Shown: positions 17,200 to 26,142 of the stretch, piece after piece
Position numbering within the stretch: position 1 is the stretch's first letter
How the letters are laid out: every line of letters begins with the position of its first letter
The notes under the pieces: model-generated
Databases searched by the model: none
Told to the model about the DNA's origin: nothing
The model's input: only the letters and a program-made list of their open reading frames with translations
NCBI RefSeq assembly: GCF_010725885.1
Contig: NZ_AP022600.1
Location: forward strand, 682,001 to 746,000
Source of the DNA: Mycolicibacterium tokaiense
GTDB lineage: Bacteria > Actinomycetota > Actinomycetes > Mycobacteriales > Mycobacteriaceae
Reading direction: 5' to 3'
Length of the DNA: 64,000 bases
Translations under genes and position numbers: made by a program

Positions 17200-18132
17200 T
17201 CAGGTGAGGATTGACGCAGCGATGCCGTCGAGGATGTCGTGCTCGCTGACCGTCAGCGCGGCGATCCCAGCCCGTTCACCGAGCACGGCAGCCAGTTCCT
17301 GCACCACGATCGCGCCGCCGCCGATCACGTCCACCCGCCCCTCGTGCATCGGTCCCAGAGCAGCGCGCTGCTGGCGCGTCATGGTGATCAGCTGCTCGCA
17401 CACCGGCAGCAGCCGGTCGAATGGCACCGTGGACAGGTGGATGGCCGCGGGGTCGTAGATGGTCAGATTCTGCGCCAGCGCGGCGATGGTGGTGAAGGTG
17501 CCGGCCACCCCCACCCAGGTGTGGGCCTGCCGCACCGGCACCACCTGGAGCGCCTCGGCGAGCTTGTCGCGCACCACTTCACGGGCGGCGGCCACCTCGG
17601 CGTCGGTGGGTGGGTCCGACGGCAGGCAGCGTTCGGTCAATCGCACACAACCGATGTCAGTGGAGTAGCCGGCCCGCACGCCGTCCCCGTCGCCCAGCAC
17701 CACCTCCGTGGAGCCGCCGCCCAGATCCACCACCACAAAAGGCGCTGCGGCCGAATCCAATTCGGCGACCGCCCCGGTGAACGACAGGCGCGCCTCCTCA
17801 TCGCCGGTGATCACCTCCGCGTGCGCCCCCGGCACCACCGAGCCCAGGATCTCCGCCGTCATGGAGAAGAACTCGTCGCGGTTGCGCACGTCCCGGGCCG
17901 CCGAGGTGGCCACCATCCGCACCGCAGATACGTCGTGGGTGCGCATCACCTCGGCGTACTCAGCCAGCGCCGCGCGGGTACGGGCCAGTGCGTCCGGGGC
18001 GAATTCGCCTGTCGCGTCCACGCCTTGGCCCAGCCGGACGATGCGCATGTCGCGGTGCAGATCGTGGTGCCCGTCGGTGATCAGCAGCCGGATGGAGTTG
18101 GTGCCGCAGTCGACGGCGGCCACTCGGTTCAC
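17200..18132 (-). CDS. ppx: Exopolyphosphatase / guanosine pentaphosphate phosphohydrolase (Ppx/GppA)
   Basis: A 310-residue ASKHA-fold protein, short-form Ppx/GppA as in actinobacteria. Nucleotide-binding motifs are AAVDCGTNSIRLLI (near residue 6), VVVDLGGGSTEVVLG and IGGGAIVV near the C-terminus. The family removes phosphate from polyphosphate or pppGpp. The ATG overlaps the DUF501 stop (ATGA). It corresponds by position to M. tuberculosis Rv1026. Confidence 0.93.
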   Translation of the reverse strand: MNRVAAVDCGTNSIRLLITDGHHDLHRDMRIVRLGQGVDATGEFAPDALARTRAALAEYAEVMRTHDVSAVRMVATSAARDVRNRDEFFSMTAEILGSVVPGAHAEVITGDEEARLSFTGAVAELDSAAAPFVVVDLGGGSTEVVLGDGDGVRAGYSTDIGCVRLTERCLPSDPPTDAEVAAAREVVRDKLAEALQVVPVRQAHTWVGVAGTFTTIAALAQNLTIYDPAAIHLSTVPFDRLLPVCEQLITMTRQQRAALGPMHEGRVDVIGGGAIVVQELAAVLGERAGIAALTVSEHDILDGIAASILT

Positions 18133-18620
18133 AGCCAGTACTCCTTGTCCAGAATCCCCGCCATCGCGGGCTCGACCGCCAGGATGGCCAGCGCCTCGTC
18201 ACCAAACGGGTTGACGCCCTTACCCTTGGCCAGGGAATGCGCGATCACGACGTGCAGGCATTTCACCCGGTCCGGCATGCCGCCGCCGGAGAAGGTGGTG
18301 CCCAGCGGTTCGATGGCATCACGCTCGGCCAAGAACTGTTCGTGCGCACGGCGGTACGCGGTGGCCAACTCCGGGTCCGATTCCAGACGGTCGGTCATGT
18401 CTTTCATCAACCCCGAGGACTCCAGCCGGCTGGCCGCAGCCGTCAGCACCGGGTGCGTCAGGTAGTACAGCGTCGGAAACGGTGTTCCGTCAGGCAGTTT
18501 CGGGGCGGTCTTCACCACCGCTGGTTCCCCATTGGGACAGCGGTAGGCGATCTCCAGGACGCCCCGCGGCTCCCGTCCCAGTTGGGCCGCCACGACCTCC
18601 AGATCAGCTGCATCAACCAC
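18129..18620 (-). CDS. DUF501 protein
   Basis: A 163-residue protein. The GTG at 18620 is chosen because the conserved sequence begins there (VVDAADLEVVAAQLGREPRG); the long frame to 18827 runs through ftsB in another frame. The pattern AYRCPNGEPAVVKTAPKLPD, then PFPTLYYLTHP and DRVKCLHVVIAHSLAKG, is typical of DUF501. Function unknown. It overlaps the ftsB stop by 8 bp and ppx by 4 bp, in the known actinobacterial order. Confidence 0.85.
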   Translation of the reverse strand: MVDAADLEVVAAQLGREPRGVLEIAYRCPNGEPAVVKTAPKLPDGTPFPTLYYLTHPVLTAAASRLESSGLMKDMTDRLESDPELATAYRRAHEQFLAERDAIEPLGTTFSGGGMPDRVKCLHVVIAHSLAKGKGVNPFGDEALAILAVEPAMAGILDKEYWL

Positions 18621-19296
18621 CGGCAGGCCCCGGCGGTGGTGGCGGCGGTGGAACGGGTACCGGCACCGGAGCGGGCGCCACGGGCGGACCGTGCGGATCG
18701 TCGGCGATGGTTTTCCACAGCGCGCTGTACCAGGGTGCACCAGAGGGCTCCGAGGTTCCCGGAATCGCCTCGGGCACTTCCGGATTGACCGCCCCGGGCG
18801 GCAACTGCACCTGGTAGGGGATGTCACCGGGCATCACGAAGCCCAGCCGCTCCCTGGCCTGGGCGGCGATATAGGCCGGGTCGGCCAACTTCACCTTCTG
18901 CTGCTCGAGATCGGCGATCTGCTCACGCAGGGCGGCCTCCGATGCCTTCAACTGGTTCATCTCGGTGCGTTGGGCGAAGTAGGTGCGCACCGGCCCGGCG
19001 ATGGTCAGGGTCAACACGCACACCACCGCCGCCAGGATGGCCGCCCGCCGCGCGGTGAACCCCATCCGCTGTTCGGATTGCCGCTCCGCCGAGATGATGA
19101 TGGACTGGCGGACCGGCTCGGCCAGCGCCGCCTGTTCGTCCTTGTCGCCGTCGGCGGAACGCGACTGCTCCCGCCGGACCAGTGACGACGACTTGGCCAC
19201 CGGCTTCTTGGGCCGGCCCGTCTTGGCCTCCCCGGAGCGCCCCGGACCGGAGGCCGGGGACCTCCGTTTCCCGTCGGGGCGCTTCGCTTCGGCCAT
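18613..19296 (-). CDS. FtsB/DivIC-family septum formation protein
   Basis: A 227-residue protein. It has a long basic, disordered N-terminus (residues 1-75), one membrane helix (ARRAAILAAVVCVLTLTIAG), a coiled coil (EMNQLKASEAALREQIADLE), the DivIC signature ARERLGFVMPGD and a proline-rich tail (PVPVPPPPPPPGP). It should sit in the divisome with FtsQ and FtsL. It is the first gene of the DUF501-ppx transcript, downstream of eno, matching Rv1024. Confidence 0.9.
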   Translation of the reverse strand: MAEAKRPDGKRRSPASGPGRSGEAKTGRPKKPVAKSSSLVRREQSRSADGDKDEQAALAEPVRQSIIISAERQSEQRMGFTARRAAILAAVVCVLTLTIAGPVRTYFAQRTEMNQLKASEAALREQIADLEQQKVKLADPAYIAAQARERLGFVMPGDIPYQVQLPPGAVNPEVPEAIPGTSEPSGAPWYSALWKTIADDPHGPPVAPAPVPVPVPPPPPPPGPAGG

Positions 19297-19334
19297 GGTG
19301 GTTAGAGCCTACCGAGCCCGTGCGGGCCCGCCGG

Positions 19335-20669
<1,335 letters not shown>

Positions 20670-20717
20670 CTAGAGGTTGGGCGTTGCCGCCGCCCAGATG
20701 GCCTTTGCGCGGGGTTT

Positions 20718-20756
20718 GTGGAGTTTCAGCGGCGTGGCGCGCCGCTGAAACTCCAC
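20718..20756. terminator. Perfect 17-bp hairpin between lpqU and eno
   Basis: GTGGAGTTTCAGCGGCG, a 5-base loop, then CGCCGCTGAAACTCCAC. It lies 65 bp beyond the lpqU stop and 94 bp upstream of eno. There is no U tract. It probably ends lpqU transcription, and is unusually long and perfect. Confidence 0.6.
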
Positions 20757-20759
20757 ACG

Positions 20760-20786
20760 TCACAGGGCGCGACCACTCGCGTACGC
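20760..20786. repeat. Short duplicate of the lpqU 3' end
   Basis: GCGCGACCACTCGCGTA followed by a variable base and GCC occurs here and again at 20827-20847, inside the last codons of lpqU. The outer copy keeps a stop triplet (TCA on the plus strand) at the matching place. It looks like a small local duplication after the gene end. Confidence 0.65.
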
Positions 20787-20820
20787 CCCCCTGGTCCGCG
20801 ACCACGCAGCGGGTCGGGTT

Positions 20821-21549
20821 TTACAGAGCGCGACCACTCGCGTAGGCCGTTGCCCAATCCCGCACCGTCCGCGCGTACTGCTCGGAGTTGTTGTAGGCCT
20901 TCAACGCGGCCATCCAGCCGCGCGGGGTGGCCAGATCTCCACCCCGGAAGCACAGGTAGCCGGCCGCCGACAACGCGGCGTCGTCCATGTTGTCCGGGCT
21001 GATCACGCCGTCGTTGTTGGCGTCCACGCCGTAGAGCTTCCAGGTGTCCGGGATGAACTGCATGGGCCCCATGGCCCGGTCGAGGTGCGGATCGCCGTCG
21101 AGCAGCCCGCCGTCGGTGTCGGGAATGTGCATGTTGCCTGCGGTGCCGTCGAGGCGGACGCCGCGGATCGGGGGCGTGATCTCGCCGTCGGTGGCGATCA
21201 GGGCGTTGCGGTAGGTGCCATGGTGACTCTCGACCATGCCGATGCCGGCCAGCGTGGTCCAGGACAGGTGGCAGTCCGGGTTCTCCACCTCGGCCACCCG
21301 CGCGGCGTAAGCGTAGGCCTCCAGGGCGGTCACCGGGATGTTCAGGGCCGGGGCCCGCTCCAGCGCCCATTCGTGCAGTTGATCGGCGCCGCGGCCGGTG
21401 CCGTAGGTGTCCACGGCGGGTACCGGATCCCCTGGCGGCGGGGGAACGCCCTCCGGGATCGGCGTGCCGATCTGCCACGAGCAGCTGGACGCCAGGAGTA
21501 GCGCGGCCGCACCCATTGCCGCGGCAGCTTGTAGCCAGCGCATCGCCAC
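20821..21549 (-). CDS. lpqU: Lytic transglycosylase lipoprotein LpqU
   Basis: A 242-residue exported protein. The signal peptide ends LLLASSC, a lipobox-like site. The catalytic region AGIGMVESHHGTYRN holds the Glu expected for a soluble lytic transglycosylase, and AMGPMQFIPDTWKLYG and the C-terminal AALKAYNNSEQYARTV are typical of the MltB-like family. DANNDGVISPDN resembles the calcium-binding loop often seen in this family. It cleaves peptidoglycan strands. The start is a GTG at 21549 or the ATG two codons later. Position matches Rv1022. Confidence 0.88.
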   Translation of the reverse strand: MAMRWLQAAAAMGAAALLLASSCSWQIGTPIPEGVPPPPGDPVPAVDTYGTGRGADQLHEWALERAPALNIPVTALEAYAYAARVAEVENPDCHLSWTTLAGIGMVESHHGTYRNALIATDGEITPPIRGVRLDGTAGNMHIPDTDGGLLDGDPHLDRAMGPMQFIPDTWKLYGVDANNDGVISPDNMDDAALSAAGYLCFRGGDLATPRGWMAALKAYNNSEQYARTVRDWATAYASGRAL

Positions 21550-21657
21550 ACGACTCCCTCAACCCACTGTGGTTGTGACCATGGTCCCATGCGTTTCCGG
21601 TGAATGGGCCTTGCGTTGGGGTGCGGGCAAAGGTGTAACGTCCGTCAAGGCTCGCGG

Positions 21658-21676
21658 TTAGGTGAGCCACACCTGA
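21658..21676. promoter_or_regulatory. IdeR iron box upstream of efeUOB
   Basis: TTAGGTGAGCCACACCTGA matches 14 of 19 positions of the mycobacterial IdeR consensus TTAGGTTAGGCTAACCTAA, including both conserved outer TTAGGT and ACCT arms. It lies 54 bp upstream of the efeU start, so iron-replete repression by IdeR is likely. Confidence 0.82.
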
Positions 21677-21729
21677 CTCGCCGACTGGGCCGGTCCGGGT
21701 GTGTTGTGCGGGTACGAGGAACTGTGACA

Positions 21730-22638
21730 ATGACTGCGCTGGCCGAATCATCCCTGTCGGTACTCGCTGCAGCTCCGAGTGTGTCTTCACAGCTACTTGG
21801 CAGCTTACTCATAGGTTTGCGGGAGGGCCTGGAAGCGGCCATCGTGGTGAGCATCCTGCTGGCCTTCCTGGTCAAGAGCGAGCGCCGCGACGCCCTCAAA
21901 TGGGTGTGGCTCGGTGTCGCCGCAGCAATCTTGATGACCGTTGGCGTGTTCCTCGGAATCCAGTTCGGAGAGAACACCATCAGCGGCCTGGCCGCCGAGG
22001 CCGTCGCCGGAGCCGCCTCGCTGATCGCGGTCGTGATCGTCACCACCATGGTGCTCTGGATGAAGAAGGCCGCCGCCGGGCTCTCCGGTGAGCTGCGGGG
22101 TGAGATGTCGCGCGCGCTGGAGACCGGCGGCTGGGCCGTCGCCCTCCTGGCGTTCCTGGCTGTCGGCCGCGAAGGTGTGGAAACCGCACTGTTCATGGTG
22201 GGCTACGCCGAAGCCGAGACCCTGTGGCCACTGACCGGGCTGATCATCGGCGTGGTGATCGCCGCGGTGCTCGCCTACGGCATCTACGCCGGGGCCGTGC
22301 GGATCAACCTCGCCAAGTTCTTCAAGTACACCGGCGTGCTGCTCATCGTCGTCGCCGCCGGCATCCTGTCCTACGGCATCGGAGCCCTGCAGACGGTGGG
22401 CTGGCTGCCCGGCCTGTCGACCAGGGCGTTCGACATCAGCGGCTGGATGGACTGGTCGGCCTGGTACGGCGAAGTCATCCAGGGCGTCTTCAACGTGACA
22501 CCCACCCCGACGGTGCTGCAACTGGCGTGCTGGCTGGCCTACCTGCTGATCGTGCTGGCGCTCTTCCTGCGCCCCGACCGTCGTCTCAGTACCTCCCCCA
22601 CCACTGGCTCCCCTACCCCCGAGAGGTCCAACACGTGA
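21730..22638 (+). CDS. efeU: Iron permease EfeU (FTR1 family)
   Basis: A 302-residue membrane permease. It carries the two FTR1 iron motifs, GLREGLEAAIV (first helix) and AVGREGVETALF (fourth helix), in a seven-helix layout. The ATG at 21730 lies nine bases after AGGA; a GTG two codons earlier is possible. It takes up iron with EfeO and EfeB. The gene overlaps efeO in a GTGA and sits behind an IdeR box. Confidence 0.93.
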   Translation: MTALAESSLSVLAAAPSVSSQLLGSLLIGLREGLEAAIVVSILLAFLVKSERRDALKWVWLGVAAAILMTVGVFLGIQFGENTISGLAAEAVAGAASLIAVVIVTTMVLWMKKAAAGLSGELRGEMSRALETGGWAVALLAFLAVGREGVETALFMVGYAEAETLWPLTGLIIGVVIAAVLAYGIYAGAVRINLAKFFKYTGVLLIVVAAGILSYGIGALQTVGWLPGLSTRAFDISGWMDWSAWYGEVIQGVFNVTPTPTVLQLACWLAYLLIVLALFLRPDRRLSTSPTTGSPTPERSNT

Positions 22639-23813
22639 ACCGTTTCCCTTTCCTCGCCGTCACGGCGGCGGTGCTCGCTGGTGTGTCGTTGACCAGCTGC
22701 ACGCCGAAGGAGAACACGCCCGCCGCTGACGAGTCGACGTCGGGCAGCGCGTCGTCGGCGGCGGCGCCCGCGGAGATCACCGTGGAGGCCACCGACACCG
22801 AGTGCACGTTGTCCGGCACCGAGAACACCACCGGTGCCAACACCTTCGTCATCACCAACAACGGTTCCAAGGTCACCGAGTTCTACGTCTACGGCGAGGG
22901 CGACCGGGTGATGGGCGAGGTGGAGAACGTCTCGCCCGGTCTGCAGCGCAAGCTGATCGTGCAGCTCACCCAGCCGGGCACCTACCAGACGGCCTGCAAG
23001 CCCGGCATGATCGGCGACGGCATCCGCGGCGACTACACCGTCACCGGCGACGAGGTGCAGGTCGACACCGAGGGCAAGTTCAAGGAGGCCTCGGACAACT
23101 ACAAGCGTTATGTGGTGTCGCAGACCGAGGCCCTGGTCCCCGCGGTGGAATCGTTCGCCAACGCCATCAAGGCCGGCGACGTGGAAGGCGCCAAAGCTCA
23201 GTTCGGGCCCACCCGCGTGTACTACGAGCGCATCGAACCGGTCGCCGAGTCCTTCCCCGACGACCTCGATCCCCGCATCGACCTGCGTGAGGCCGACCTC
23301 GAAGAGGGCCAGAAGTGGACCGGCTTCCACGCCCTGGAAAAGCAGCTGTGGGATACCGGCCTGCAGCCCGACGCGAACGCGCTGGCCGATCAGCTGGTGG
23401 CCGACGTCAAGGAACTGGCCGACGGCGTGAAGGCACCCGACTACAGCATCGACTCCACCCAGATCGCCGGTGGCGCACAGGGTCTGCTCGACGAGATCGC
23501 CATCAGCAAGATCACCGGCGAAGAGGACATCTTCAGCCACACCGACCTGTGGGACTTCAACGCCAACCTGCAGGGCTCGCAGACCGCGGTGGCCTCGGTG
23601 CGCCCGATCCTCGACGAGCGCAACCCGGATCTGGGCAAGCGGGTGGATCAGCGGTTCCAGGAGACCGAAGCCCTGCTGCTGCAGTACCGCGACGGCGACG
23701 GCTTCGTCTCCTACGAGACCGTGACCGAGCCGCAACGCCAGGAGCTCTCGCGTTCCATCGACGCGCTGAGCAAGGAAGTCAGCCAGGTGCAAGGTGTCAT
23801 CGCTCCCCAATAG
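22635..23813 (+). CDS. efeO: Iron uptake lipoprotein EfeO
   Basis: A 392-residue exported lipoprotein (lipobox SLTSC near residue 20). A cupredoxin-like domain comes first (about residues 45-135, ITVEATDTECTLSG to GDYTVTG), then an M75/imelysin domain with the HxxE metal motif in GFHALEKQLW. It starts with GTG in a 4-bp overlap with efeU. It binds iron outside the membrane and passes it to EfeU. Confidence 0.93.
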   Translation: MNRFPFLAVTAAVLAGVSLTSCTPKENTPAADESTSGSASSAAAPAEITVEATDTECTLSGTENTTGANTFVITNNGSKVTEFYVYGEGDRVMGEVENVSPGLQRKLIVQLTQPGTYQTACKPGMIGDGIRGDYTVTGDEVQVDTEGKFKEASDNYKRYVVSQTEALVPAVESFANAIKAGDVEGAKAQFGPTRVYYERIEPVAESFPDDLDPRIDLREADLEEGQKWTGFHALEKQLWDTGLQPDANALADQLVADVKELADGVKAPDYSIDSTQIAGGAQGLLDEIAISKITGEEDIFSHTDLWDFNANLQGSQTAVASVRPILDERNPDLGKRVDQRFQETEALLLQYRDGDGFVSYETVTEPQRQELSRSIDALSKEVSQVQGVIAPQ

Positions 23814-25098
23814 TCCTGAGCCCAAGGGCTTCTCCCGACGCCGGCTGATCGGTGCCGCCGGCGTAGGGGCCGCCGTGGTGGGCGCGGCCGGCGCGGGAGC
23901 ACTGGCCGGACGGTCCACCGTGTCCCCCGCCGACGCCGCAGCCACCGACCATCTGCAGGTGGCGGTTCCCTTCTACGGCGAGCACCAGGCCGGGATCGTG
24001 ACCGCCCAGCAGGACCGCATGACCTTCGGCGTTTTCGACGTCACCACCGACTCGCGCGACGACCTGGTGGCGATGCTGCAGGAATGGACAGTGATGGCGG
24101 CCCGGATGTGCGCCGGGGAAGAAACCGTCGACGACGGCGCCGTGGGCATGAATCCCTATGCGCCGCCGGCTGACACGGGCGAGGCGCTGGGACTGCCCGC
24201 CTCCCAGCTCACCTTGACCATCGGTTTCGGGCCGTCACTGTTCAGCAAGGACGGCGTCGACCGGTTCGGCATCGCTGATCAGAAGCCCGAGCAGCTGGCC
24301 AACCTGCCGAAGTTCCCGAACGAGACCCTGGACCCGGCGCGCTCCTACGGCGACATCTGCGTGCAGGCCTGCGCCAACGACCCGCAGGTCGCGTTCCACG
24401 CGATCCGCAACCTGGCCCGGGTAGGCTTCGGGACCGTGGCGATGCGCTACGCCCAATTGGGTTTCGGGCGCACGTCGTCCACCACCAAGGACCAGGAAAC
24501 TCCGCGAAACCTGTTCGGGTTCAAAGACGGCACCGCCAACATCAAGGCCGAGGAAACCCACAAGATCAACGACTTCGTCTGGGTGGCCGACGGGGACGGC
24601 CCCGATTGGTTGACCGGCGGCAGCTATCTGGTGACGCGGCGCATTCGGATGCGGATCGAGAACTGGGACCGCACCACCTTGCTGGAGCAGGAACGGGTGA
24701 TCGGCCGCCAGAAGGGCACCGGCGCCCCCAACGGCCTGACCCAGGAGTTCGAGGAACTCAACCTCGACCTGACCGACGACAAGGACACCCCGCTGATCGA
24801 TGCCGCCGCCCACGTGAGACTGGTGTCGCCGCAGAACCTGGGCGGCATCGAGATCCTGCGCCGCGGTTACAACTTCACCGACGGCACCGACGGGCTGGGA
24901 CACATGGACGCCGGCCTGTTCTTCATCGCCTTCGTGCGCGATCCGGTGAAGCAGTTCATCCCGATGCAGACCGAGATGTCGCGCCGGGATGCCATGAACG
25001 AGTACATCACCCACACCGGCACCGCGCTGTTCGCCTGCCCGCCGGGAGTGGCGGAGGACGACCCGACGGCGTTCTGGGGTTCGTCGCTGTTCACCTGA
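23794..25098 (+). CDS. efeB: Deferrochelatase/peroxidase EfeB (DyP-type)
   Basis: A 434-residue DyP-type haem peroxidase. A twin-arginine signal (SRRRLIGAAGVGAAVVGAAG) exports it folded with haem. The DyP signature GFKDGTANIKAEE supplies the catalytic Asp, and the distal Arg and proximal His regions lie further on. The GTG start overlaps efeO by 20 bp. It completes the EfeUOB system, oxidising ferrous iron or removing iron from haem. Confidence 0.94.
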   Translation: MSSLPNSPEPKGFSRRRLIGAAGVGAAVVGAAGAGALAGRSTVSPADAAATDHLQVAVPFYGEHQAGIVTAQQDRMTFGVFDVTTDSRDDLVAMLQEWTVMAARMCAGEETVDDGAVGMNPYAPPADTGEALGLPASQLTLTIGFGPSLFSKDGVDRFGIADQKPEQLANLPKFPNETLDPARSYGDICVQACANDPQVAFHAIRNLARVGFGTVAMRYAQLGFGRTSSTTKDQETPRNLFGFKDGTANIKAEETHKINDFVWVADGDGPDWLTGGSYLVTRRIRMRIENWDRTTLLEQERVIGRQKGTGAPNGLTQEFEELNLDLTDDKDTPLIDAAAHVRLVSPQNLGGIEILRRGYNFTDGTDGLGHMDAGLFFIAFVRDPVKQFIPMQTEMSRRDAMNEYITHTGTALFACPPGVAEDDPTAFWGSSLFT

Positions 25099-25101
25099 CC
25101 G

Positions 25102-25166
25102 GCCGAGCGCGCGCGTTTGTACGGTTGCACCCGGCGTGTCATGTACAGACACGCACGCTCGGCGTC
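25102..25166. repeat. Dispersed inverted-repeat element, copy A
   Basis: A 65-bp element whose ends GCCGAGCGCGCGCGT and ACGCACGCTCGGC pair imperfectly, with GTAC near each inner end. A close relative lies at 42815-42881. Both sit between convergent genes and both abut the stop codon of the minus-strand gene (here mazG). It probably works as a two-way terminator or is a REP-like repeat. Confidence 0.75.
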
Positions 25167-26142
25167 AATGGTCGGGGGTGTCTGCCTCCACCGGGATCAG
25201 TTCGTTCTCGGCCACGTCGTCGGCCACCTCGGCGGGCCAGGCAGCGCGCCACTCGTCGTCGCTGATCGGTCCCATCTGCGGGTCTACCGCGGACACCCCG
25301 CGCGCCGCGGCCACTGCCTTCTCGGCGCTTCGCAGGTCATCCATGAACGCGAGAACCGCTGTGCGCAGGGCATTCTCGGCGTCGACGTCCGGGGTCAGGG
25401 TCACTGCCAGCATTCCCGAGGGCAGCAGTTCGGCAGGCACGCCGGCTTGCTGGGCACGTGAGATCACCTTCTGCGCCAGCGCCAATGCGGGCTGACCGGT
25501 GGGCAGATCGGCGACCACCGAGTCCCGTGAGCTCTTCTCCCGCGCCTTGCGTTCCTCCCACTGGGCCAGCTGCTCCTCGAGTGTCACCGTCTCACCGGCC
25601 AGCACGGCGGGAACCCGGTGATGCAGTTTGCGTACCAGGGCATCCGCCACATCGTCGATGGAGAAGGGCTCGGCGGCGTCCTCAGCGATACGGGCGTGAA
25701 ACAGCACCTGCAGCAACACATCTCCGAGCTCGTCGCGCAGATCGTCGGTGTTGCCGCTGTGCACGGCGTCGAACAGCTCGTAGGTCTCCTCGAGCAGATA
25801 GCGCCGCAGCGAGTCGTGGGTCTGCTCGCTCTCCCACGGCCCTTTGGTGCGCAGGGTGTCCATCACCGACACCGCGTCCAGCAGTCGTTCGCCGGGCGCC
25901 GGCGGCGGCGCCGCGATCACCCGCTCGCCTGCCCGGATCCGTTCGCGCACCGCAGGATGGTGCGCATCGGAGGACAGCAGCACCTCGGCCGGGTCGCCGG
26001 CGGACACCGGTCGTGCGTTGTGCAGCGACCAGAGCACCTTGACCGGCATCTCCTCGGTGTACTGCACCCCGCCGGCCAACAGTTCGACAGCCTCGACGGG
26101 GATCAGCGTCGGGCGCCGGGGATCGACGAGTATCACTGTCAC
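25165..26142 (-). CDS. mazG: Nucleoside triphosphate pyrophosphohydrolase MazG
   Basis: A 325-residue protein. The MazG core near the middle has [20 protein letters not shown] followed by [15 protein letters not shown], the EExxE...ExxD metal site. The domain starts at [19 protein letters not shown]. An N-terminal extension of about 90 residues and an acidic tail are as in mycobacterial MazG. It removes aberrant or oxidised NTPs. The ATG overlaps the mfd stop (ATGA), the Rv1020-Rv1021 arrangement. Confidence 0.94.
   Translation of the reverse strand: MTVILVDPRRPTLIPVEAVELLAGGVQYTEEMPVKVLWSLHNARPVSAGDPAEVLLSSDAHHPAVRERIRAGERVIAAPPPAPGERLLDAVSVMDTLRTKGPWESEQTHDSLRRYLLEETYELFDAVHSGNTDDLRDELGDVLLQVLFHARIAEDAAEPFSIDDVADALVRKLHHRVPAVLAGETVTLEEQLAQWEERKAREKSSRDSVVADLPTGQPALALAQKVISRAQQAGVPAELLPSGMLAVTLTPDVDAENALRTAVLAFMDDLRSAEKAVAAARGVSAVDPQMGPISDDEWRAAWPAEVADDVAENELIPVEADTPDH

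Noticed and set aside
21645..21651. Single GTCAAG upstream of efeU
   Set aside because: Only one half-site; the potassium-locus boxes need two or more at about 11-bp spacing. The same applies to a single copy near 33550 and one (CTTGAC) near 1935.
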